Below, in pieces: positions 59,706 through 64,000 of a stretch of 64,000 bases of DNA; the stretch's first letter is position 1; the number at the start of each line of letters is the position of its first letter. The position numbers and the translations under genes are program-made. The DNA comes from Costus lasius (Eukaryota > Streptophyta > Magnoliopsida > Zingiberales > Costaceae), in NCBI GenBank assembly GCA_027563935.2, contig CM050450.1:25097439-25161438 (forward strand). Direction: 5' to 3'. The notes under the pieces are model-generated. The model saw only the letters and a list, made by a program, of their open reading frames with translations. It had not been told where the DNA came from and did not search any database.

Positions 59706-61817
59706 TGTTACGTCCGCGCCGAATGCGGACAAACGAAAGAAAAAAAAATTTTAAATAAAATAATACTAAATTATCTTATTGATCTTTGGGCTGATTGGAC
59801 ACCACTATGCGTCGGTGGTCGTGCCCATGCTTCTGCCCGTCTCCTCCATCTCGGTGTGTCGCGCGTGCCCCTTTATCTCTTCCCGTCGCTCGCGTCGTCC
59901 ATCACGAACGAGCGAACGAACTTCTCCTTCGTTCAGCGCTCGTCCTCGCCCTTGGCTCGCGTCTCCTTCCTCCTGCCGGCGGACGCTGACCGGCGACGAA
60001 CCTTCGCCGTCCAACGACCGAAAATCCGACCGTATTTCGCCTCTTTCTTCGTCCACGTGTTCGCGCCGACGAGAGACGCCTGCGAGCCCGAATCCGGTGC
60101 GTTTCGTCTCCGGCAACCTCGGCAAGACTCCCTCTGGCCTCGGCGGACCTTTCCGCCACCTTCCGAAGTCGTTTCGAGCGTTGTCGTCTCCGGCGCCGGC
60201 GAGTTGCGCGAGCGGCGCCGCCGACTTCGAACGTAGATCCCCGGCGACTCTGACCCCCGTTTGCGAAACGGGCTGTACGACCGAACTCCCCTCGGCGTCG
60301 GCTTCATTCTGCCTACCGAAAAGCTCCGATCTGACCACCGGAGTTACTGTTCCGGCGATCACTGTAGCGGCGGCGCTACTGTTCCGGCGAACCTCGAGTT
60401 CCGTGCCGACGACTCGGTTACGCGCGCGTGGTTGGTTCTCGCGTATTCCGACTTCCATGGTGATTATTGCGTTCGCACGTGGCTGCGAACTAGGTTAGTA
60501 CCCGAACCCTCTCCGTACGTATACAAACGCCTGTGATCAAACCTGGATTGTACATCTATCGAACTTGGTTAAGAACATAATCTGATCTGTGTAACCTAAT
60601 GAACCCGGTTTAGCATGATTAATGATAATTATGATTAAAATGGATTAAGTGGAACACTGTAGCTTATACGATGCTTTAACTTGTTAGGACCTGTTACCTG
60701 ATCTCGTGCTTATTGGATTGGATCTGTACTGTTCATCTACTGTTGAGGTAGGGATTCTACCTCCGTCCTTTGTTACGGTGCCAACCGCATGTGTAGTTAG
60801 CGGCACCTCTCTTATTGCTTATTACTACTGTTGATTACTGTTCTAATTCCGTTCTGCTCTGCGTACATTCCTGTTGACATAACACTTGCATGAAATACGG
60901 TATGAGTATTTTCGGTCCTTGCATATTTATTGTAGTTGGTAGGTGGTATGAGTCCGGTATATGTACATTGAGGATTGACTGTCTAGCGATAGACAAGTCA
61001 GTATACCTCAGATACTGTCTGTGAGATTTCTGTTGAGACTGTATGATCGTCTCTGACCGAGAGAGTCCGATGTTATGGGCTTGAGGTCTGTTATCAACCC
61101 AATGAGGGGTTGTACTGAGTGTAGGACGCTACACTAGCGGGCTGTCGACGGACAGTCGTCTCTACTGTTCGGGGAGCCATCAATAGGGACCACTCTATTT
61201 TATAGAGTTGTGGGTCGTGGACCACTGCTGTACCAGCTCCCAGATTTTTACCTGTGTATGAGGATTCACATATATATATTGATATATATATATATTGAGA
61301 TTTGACTATACTCTATATGGTCATATAGAGTCTTGGTTGTCTTCTGGTAATCCCTGTATCTGATCATGCACCATATTATTGTGCTATCCCTACTTAGCCT
61401 CCGGCTAACCCCCTTCGGTTTGCCTCCAGGTTCAGGCGCGGCTCCATCTGGAGCAGAGTAGATAGATAGTAGTTGACCGCCAGTCTGGGTGGGCTGTATT
61501 GCATTCTGGTTTGTTGTTATGTTTATGTTATATTGTTGGACTCTGTTGACCGCTGCGCCGGTCTTGTTATCTGTTGGTTTGTCGACCGCTGCGCCGGTCC
61601 TGTTACTGTCATTTCTGTTGACCGCTGCGCCGGTCTATATTTCGTATCTGTCAGTATTGTATTATGGATATTTTTATGGCCGGGCTAGCCTCTGGTTAGA
61701 CTATTTTATTCAGTCTGTACCTTTCGGTTGTCAGTTTGATTTGACAGGTACAGTGTTGTGCATCCCGAGGTCCGGGATTCCCGGCGTGGGTTTCGGGTGG
61801 ATTTTCGGGGTGTAACA
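59706..61817 (+). repeat. Chromovirus 5' LTR
   Basis: 2,112 bp with matching ends TGTTAC...GTAACA. The long ORFs at 59,673-60,536 lie inside it on both strands and reflect GC-rich LTR sequence, not genes. A TA-rich stretch is at 61,268-61,297. Confidence 0.88.
61548..61635 (+). repeat. Three 36-bp repeats with a GACCG...CGGTC core
   Basis: GACCGCTGCGCCGGTC occurs at 61,548, 61,584 and 61,620, exactly 36 bp apart. The 16-bp core is identical; the 20 bp between cores vary. The core ends are inverted (GACCG/CGGTC). They lie near the 3' end of the LTR. Confidence 0.85.
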
Positions 61818-61821
61818 ATTA

Positions 61822-61833
61822 TGGTATCAGAGC
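61822..61833 (+). other. Chromovirus primer-binding site (initiator Met tRNA)
   Basis: TGGTATCAGAGC, four bases after the LTR end, the standard complement of the plant initiator methionine tRNA 3' end. Confidence 0.95.
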
Positions 61834-61977
61834 TTAGGTTCAGGGTCTTATATGGGACATAAGGACTTAGGATCAAACCTTAGGGTTTAAGATCGCGTTA
61901 GTGTTAAGCGCTTTCGATTATGATAATCTGTGGTTTTAATTAACGTAACCATTTGTGTTGTTGGTGCGTTACAGGAA

Positions 61978-63195
61978 ATGGCACCTAAGAAAAGTTCCCG
62001 TCTTGGACGAGTGGCGGGATTAGCACGAGAAGCATTGAGTGCGCCACTCAGCTGGATGCGAAAAGCTTCAGGTTCTGGCAGTGAGAGAAGGGAAGAACCC
62101 TCCGTGGCTGCCCCGCGTATCCAATACGACGATGACGTCAGTGAAGTAGGAAGCAGACGGCATGCACCAGAACCTCCGGTCCTAGAACCTCCACAGCATA
62201 GAGCGCGTGAAACTCCCTCGACTGCAGCGTTGGAGTTAACGTCTCGCTTTACCACCATGGGGGAACGACGATTTGGAGTGTTTTCTGGCAAACCAGACCC
62301 GTGGGAAGCCACACATTGGCTGGAGAGTGTGACAGACACTCTGAATTTACTAGAATGCCCTAATGATCAACGAGTTAAATTGGCAGTTTATTTCTTTCAG
62401 GGTGATGCAAAGGCATGGTTTGCAGGTCTTGAGCAGACTATTGGAGCAGCCCGCTATGATTGGGACATTTTCTGTGGGGCCTTCCATACTGAGTATTTCC
62501 CTCGGACTTTTCGGGAAATACTGCGTCAAGACTATGTGCATCTGGAACAGAATGGACGATCTGTCGACGAATATTTAGCAGATTTCCAACGATTATCAGC
62601 AATGTTTCCTACTGTGACTCCTACAGTTGAAGACAGATCTGAACAATTTATTCGTGGACTGGACCCTGAAATTTCACGAGGGACCAACTCAGCCCCCCTC
62701 GATGACTTTTCAGCTGTGGTCGCTATGGCGCGCCGAACTGAACAGCGTGAGAAGGCTATTGAACAGAAGCAGCGCAAGGGCAAGGCAACTGCCTCGAGCC
62801 ATTCTAGGGAGTCTGGGTTTTCTGCCAGCCGAAGTCCACCTATGCAGCGTTCTAGTGCTCGTTTGATCCAGCCGGGTCGGAAATCATGGGCCCCAGGGTC
62901 CATGTCTGCTCGTTCTTTCCAATCGCCTCCACCAAGTGTTGGATCTTCTCCGGACACGAGGGCCTGCTATCAGTGTGGAGAGGTGGGCCATATTTCCCGG
63001 GACTGCTCACTTCAATATGTTCAGTGCCACTACTGTCATGAGATGGGTCATTATAAGAGCCACTGTCCAAATCGGGGCAAGCAGCCTCAGGGTGCCCCTA
63101 GTACACAGAGATCTGCTCCACCAGCTCGACGAGGACAGCCCCGACCTCCTCGCCGCGGTCACACTGCACCGACTCCCCAGGGCAGACCGCAATAG
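61978..63195 (+). CDS. Chromovirus gag
   Basis: 405 residues from MAPKKSSRLG; an ATG at 61,930 in the same frame is less likely because it lies in leader-like sequence. The N-terminus is basic. The gag domain follows (GKPDPWEATHWLESV, AVYFFQGDAKAWF, FHTEYFPRTFRE, FIRGLDPEIS), then a Lys/Gln-rich linker. Two CCHC zinc knuckles come next (CYQCGEVGHISRDC, CHYCHEMGHYKSHC) and a Pro/Arg-rich tail. All ligands are intact. It forms the particle and packages RNA. It ends in TAG at 63,193-63,195, after which the same frame continues as pol. Confidence 0.9.
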   Translation: MAPKKSSRLGRVAGLAREALSAPLSWMRKASGSGSERREEPSVAAPRIQYDDDVSEVGSRRHAPEPPVLEPPQHRARETPSTAALELTSRFTTMGERRFGVFSGKPDPWEATHWLESVTDTLNLLECPNDQRVKLAVYFFQGDAKAWFAGLEQTIGAARYDWDIFCGAFHTEYFPRTFREILRQDYVHLEQNGRSVDEYLADFQRLSAMFPTVTPTVEDRSEQFIRGLDPEISRGTNSAPLDDFSAVVAMARRTEQREKAIEQKQRKGKATASSHSRESGFSASRSPPMQRSSARLIQPGRKSWAPGSMSARSFQSPPPSVGSSPDTRACYQCGEVGHISRDCSLQYVQCHYCHEMGHYKSHCPNRGKQPQGAPSTQRSAPPARRGQPRPPRRGHTAPTPQGRPQ

Positions 63196-64000
63196 ACACC
63201 CGCGACGGGCCAGACTTATGCGCTGACTGAGCAGGATGCACAGCGCGAGACAGGCAACGTTATGCGAGGTATCATTTTCGTATTCAGTACACCTGCATGC
63301 TTATTGATCGATACTGGTAGCTCGCACTCTTTTATGTCATATGCTTATGTGAAAAAGTTGGAACTAGAACCGGTCTTCTCTCAACATGATATGACGGTAT
63401 CTGTACCCTCTGGGGGTACATTAAGATCGTACTTAGAGGTACGGCAGTGCCCTCTAAATTTCAACGGATTGATTATATACTCGGATCTGATGTTACTGGA
63501 ATTCTCAGATTTCGATATTATTCTTGGGATGAATTGGTTATCTTATAACCGTGTGGTGGTTGATTGCGACGACTGCACGGTGGTATTCAAGGGTCATGAT
63601 TATATGACATACACATTTTCTGGAGTATCTGGTCAGATTGCTCCTATAATTTCTGCTATGCAAGCCAGGAGGTTACTTAGCAGTGGATGCTATGGTTATC
63701 TTATGTCTATTGTTGATACGGGGGATCAGACCCCGATTCCTGTCGAACGTGTGCCGGTTGTCAGGAAATTTCTTGATGTATTTCCTGAGGACTTACCTGG
63801 ATTGCCACCCAACAGGGATATAGACTTTGCTATTGATCTCCAGCCTGGTACGGCGCCTATCTCTAAAGCACCGTATCGGATGGCGCCCCGTGAGCTTGAG
63901 GAGTTAAAAGTTCAATTACAGGAGCTTCTTGATAAGGGGTTTATCAGACCCAGTGCATCTCCCTGGGGTGCTCCTATTCTATTTGTAAAGAAAAAGGACG
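63196..64000 (+). pseudogene. Chromovirus pol: protease and start of RT (partial)
   Basis: Open to the window edge, 268 codons, in the same frame as gag and separated from it by one TAG. The protease active site is LLIDTGSSHSFM, with the hydrophobic motif IILGMNWL later. The RT lead-in follows (FLDVFPEDLPGLPP, YRMAPRELEELK, GFIRPSASPWGAPI, FVKKKD). There is no methionine suited to start translation soon after the TAG. In this group gag and pol are normally one continuous frame, so the stop is probably a lesion, unless read through. Confidence 0.85.

Larger units (their letters stand above)
59706..64000 (+). mobile_element. Chromovirus (Tekay/Del-like) retrotransposon, 5' part
   Basis: Plus-strand element running off the right edge. 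It has a 5' LTR (59,706-61,817), a Met-tRNA primer site (61,822-61,833), gag (61,978-63,195) and protease plus the start of RT (63,196-64,000). The flank ACTTA (59,701-59,705) would be the left target-site copy. A chromodomain would be expected at the integrase end beyond the window; that is family knowledge, not seen here. Confidence 0.9.

Noticed and set aside
59673..60536. Long ORFs of 187-239 codons on both strands
   Set aside because: They fall inside the chromovirus LTR, are Arg/Ser-rich in all frames and start upstream of or cross the LTR edge.

Overview
The window looks like a nuclear segment of a plant genome. The inference is commelinid monocot-like: the one compact gene (a VQ protein) is strongly GC-biased in its coding part, while the surrounding DNA is AT-rich and dominated by Ty3/gypsy LTR retrotransposons. 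No species can be named from the sequence alone. About 45 kb of the 64 kb is retrotransposon, and two host genes lie between 49.2 and 58.4 kb.

Layout. (1) 1-21,495 is a three-level nest of Athila-like elements, all on the minus strand. Element E (5' LTR 19,952-21,495) has element B inserted in its 3' LTR at 14,857. Element B (5' LTR 11,682-14,856) has element A (566-9,541, two LTRs) inserted in its spacer between pol and ORF3, so 1-565 is the continuation of B. (2) 21,496-23,604 is a proline/serine-coding-like repeat region followed by AT-rich DNA with no gene. (3) 23,605-27,559 holds two copies of one LTR-like sequence head to head, forming a long palindrome with arms of 1.64 and 1.89 kb and a 428-bp spacer. 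(4) 27,703-28,450 is a fragment with an initiator-Met-tRNA-type primer-binding site. (5) 28,451-47,694 is element D (target duplication TCGAG), whose 5' LTR is split by element C (35,072-47,332, target duplication AGAAT). C is the only Athila-like copy with gag, protease, RT, RNase H, integrase and an extra downstream ORF, but it is broken by frameshifts and stops.

(6) 49,262-54,535 (minus) is a ten-exon gene whose exons could be joined by eye into 943 in-frame codons. It encodes a secreted or membrane-entering protein of unknown function with repeated propeller-like Gly/Trp motifs. (7) 57,890-58,444 (plus) is an intronless VQ-motif protein gene, divergent from the former across 3.35 kb. (8) From 59,706 to the right edge is a plus-strand chromovirus (Tekay/Del-like): a 2.1-kb LTR, Met-tRNA PBS, gag with two zinc knuckles, then protease and the start of RT, separated from gag by one in-frame TAG.

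The elements behave as a layered community. Only C keeps a whole pol. A and E keep gag-protease but have lost RT to integrase, B keeps gag plus the integrase end, and D is cut within RT and fused to the ORF3 tail. A and E could in principle have been mobilised in trans by a C-like partner. The most unusual signal is that families B, C and E each carry a family-specific array of short palindromes in the LTR U3 and the same motif again in the spacer ahead of ORF3. Many premature stops in these elements are TAG where relatives have CAG, as expected from decay of CHG-methylated cytosines.
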